From contig DAOVDU010000009.1 in NCBI GenBank assembly GCA_030669305.1, positions 1 through 42,724 on the forward strand: DNA of 42,724 bases, read 5' to 3'. Origin of the DNA: Candidatus Aminicenantota bacterium (GTDB lineage: Bacteria > Acidobacteriota > Aminicenantia > Aminicenantales > Aminicenantaceae). This document shows, one piece after another, positions 41,527 to 42,724 of the stretch. The position numbers were made by a program, and so were the translations under genes. Position 1 is the first letter of the stretch; each line of letters starts with the position of its first letter. The notes under the pieces are model-generated. The model was not told the DNA's origin. It ran no database searches and saw only the letters and a list, made by a program, of their open reading frames with translations.

Positions 41527-42724
41527 TTATTTGTCCGAAGCATCATCAAGCTTAACACCTAATTTTTTAAGGGTTTCAATTACCTTTTTATATGTATCAT
41601 CACTTGCATTTACCAGAGCATTCTTGAACATTTTAATCGCTTTCTGCTTGTCTTTCTTTGCCGTGTTGGCTGCGATAGCTATAAGAACCTCAGCGGCTTT
41701 ATTATTAAGCTCTTGCTTGGGCTCTTTATAATTCCAGAGAATGGGTGCAGTATCCCTGCAGTATGCTGCTATCCTGCTTAAGGAATCAGGGCTTCCTATG
41801 GAAGCCATTCCTTCCAGTGCCTTTTGTTTTAGATTTACAGAGGGAGCAGCATCCAAAACAATATGATATTTATCGAGTGAGTTCGCATAATTTTTCTTAA
41901 CGAATTCTGCCCTTGCCTCTTTCAACAGAGCCTCTGCATAATTTCTTGTGATAGAGAGAAGAGGTTCTGAAATTTCCGAGATCTTAGCTACATCTTCCCT
42001 GAGGACTTCAATAAAGTTAATTATAGGTGCCTGTGACATCGTGGGATTCGAGTCTTTTGGAATGAGTTCAACGGAGAGAATGTTTTCCACATTGATGCCG
42101 TTAAATTCTTTTATGAGCGCTCGATTTGTTTCTCCTGCCTCTCTAATGATGTCGAAGTTATTCAATACTATTTTGCCCTGAAGCTTAACTGAAAATACAC
42201 GCTGCTCAGTACGATCACCCAATGGAGCATTAAAACCAAGGCGAAGTGTATAAACACCTGGTTCCTCGCCCCATGCATCATCTATCAATGGGATTTCTAG
42301 CCTTGAAAGCCCAATACATCCAGAGGTAAAAAGCCATGGTTTTTCCGAGCCTTCAATGGTTGTGCTTTTGAAATCACTGCAGAAATACCCCATGCCCAGT
42401 AAGATCTCGTCATTTAAATCGAACTTCACACCGTAATTAGGGTAATGATTACTGAGATACTCGGTTTTGGGATTAGGATATGCGAACCAGACTTGTTCCT
42501 TGTCGTCTTTCATGTCCGCAGGAGCCCCGAGATTAATGGCAAAATGTTTTACCGGGCTCATCGCGCCATGAGCGATAAATACAGTCCATGGTTGAGATCT
42601 TTTGGGTTTGTGTTTTAATACAAGTGAGCATCTGAGCGGGAATGAACATGTGCAGCCTGAGCTTGCTTCAGGGAAGAGTAAAACACCGTTTGCTGCTATC
42701 ATGTTGATCCAACAACCTGGACGG
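41527..42724 (-). CDS. C-terminal part of a large secreted-type protein (malectin-like and helical repeats)
   Basis: The frame is open to the right edge (upstream codons read RPGCWINMIAANG), so the gene is cut by the window. The visible 398 residues begin with a Cys-containing segment (PEASSGCTCSFPL) typical of the C-terminus of PQQ-type beta-propeller proteins. Then comes a malectin-like beta domain (about HFAINLGAPADMKDDKEQVW to FIEVLREDV), and finally TPR-like helices (ALLKEARAEFVKKNYANSLD, ALEGMASIGSPDSLSRIAAY). Carbohydrate binding is inferred only from the fold. No catalytic site is visible in this part. Confidence 0.7.
   Translation of the reverse strand, partial: RPGCWINMIAANGVLLFPEASSGCTCSFPLRCSLVLKHKPKRSQPWTVFIAHGAMSPVKHFAINLGAPADMKDDKEQVWFAYPNPKTEYLSNHYPNYGVKFDLNDEILLGMGYFCSDFKSTTIEGSEKPWLFTSGCIGLSRLEIPLIDDAWGEEPGVYTLRLGFNAPLGDRTEQRVFSVKLQGKIVLNNFDIIREAGETNRALIKEFNGINVENILSVELIPKDSNPTMSQAPIINFIEVLREDVAKISEISEPLLSITRNYAEALLKEARAEFVKKNYANSLDKYHIVLDAAPSVNLKQKALEGMASIGSPDSLSRIAAYCRDTAPILWNYKEPKQELNNKAAEVLIAIAANTAKKDKQKAIKMFKNALVNASDDTYKKVIETLKKLGVKLDDASDK

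Overview
This is a low-GC-looking, gene-dense stretch of a Gram-negative-type (diderm) bacterial chromosome. Lipid A and lipoprotein genes (lpxB, waaA, lnt), type II/IV pseudopilins, a prfB with the classic UGA frameshift, rpsO-pnp and an archaeal/eukaryotic-type prolyl-tRNA synthetase are all present. There is no phage, integrase, transposase, CRISPR array, rRNA or recognisable tRNA. Housekeeping genes mixed with many secreted peptidases, Tat-exported D-amino-acid enzymes and repeat-filled intergenic gaps suggest an uncultured peptide-degrading lineage. Candidatus Aminicenantes or a relative is my guess; I could not test it.

Layout. 1-6 kb: the end of mazG, then a leftward operon nfeD-slipin-SPOR-lnt-prfB, with an HU/IHF gene leaving rightward from the shared promoter region. 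6-10.6 kb: a deoxyhypusine-synthase-like gene, then a leftward set of three PilZ or PilZ-like genes around a LuxR-type regulator, ending in coaE. 10.7-13.9 kb: proS, pcm and a DUF192 gene going right. 13.9-19 kb: the leftward run rpsO-pnp-three pseudopilins-lpxB. 19.5-22.8 kb: a small membrane protein, a Lys/Glu-rich protein, waaA and a PAP2 phosphatase. 22.9-29 kb: a Tat-signal alanine racemase divergent from a Tat/lipobox D-aminoacylase, an M23 lipoprotein and an S9 peptidase. 29.1-30.8 kb: a cofactor-independent phosphoglycerate mutase. 31-34.6 kb: a four-gene ABC-2 transporter operon. 34.6-42.7 kb: a lipoprotein, a membrane protein, M1-like and M28 peptidases, a nitroreductase and the C-terminal part of a large protein.

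The most striking observation is the phosphoglycerate mutase. It has nearly all the catalytic residues of the family but the two halves are in swapped order: a full-length circular permutation with the break inside the transferase domain. The second theme is the intergenic DNA. Several unrelated sequence families share one architecture, in which a short unit of about 7-8 bp is repeated in tandem on one arm and its reverse complement is repeated on the other, giving large hairpins. One family occurs three times, and in one copy its 30-bp palindromic core is exactly inverted.

The genes fit a cell that builds a lipid-A outer membrane, exports lipoproteins and peptidases, imports or exports something through a paired ABC-2 system, and turns over peptides, including D-amino-acid-containing ones, outside the cytoplasm. 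The PilZ cluster points to c-di-GMP signalling. Start codons TTG and GTG are used often; several starts were moved to positions with good Shine-Dalgarno (SD) sequences.
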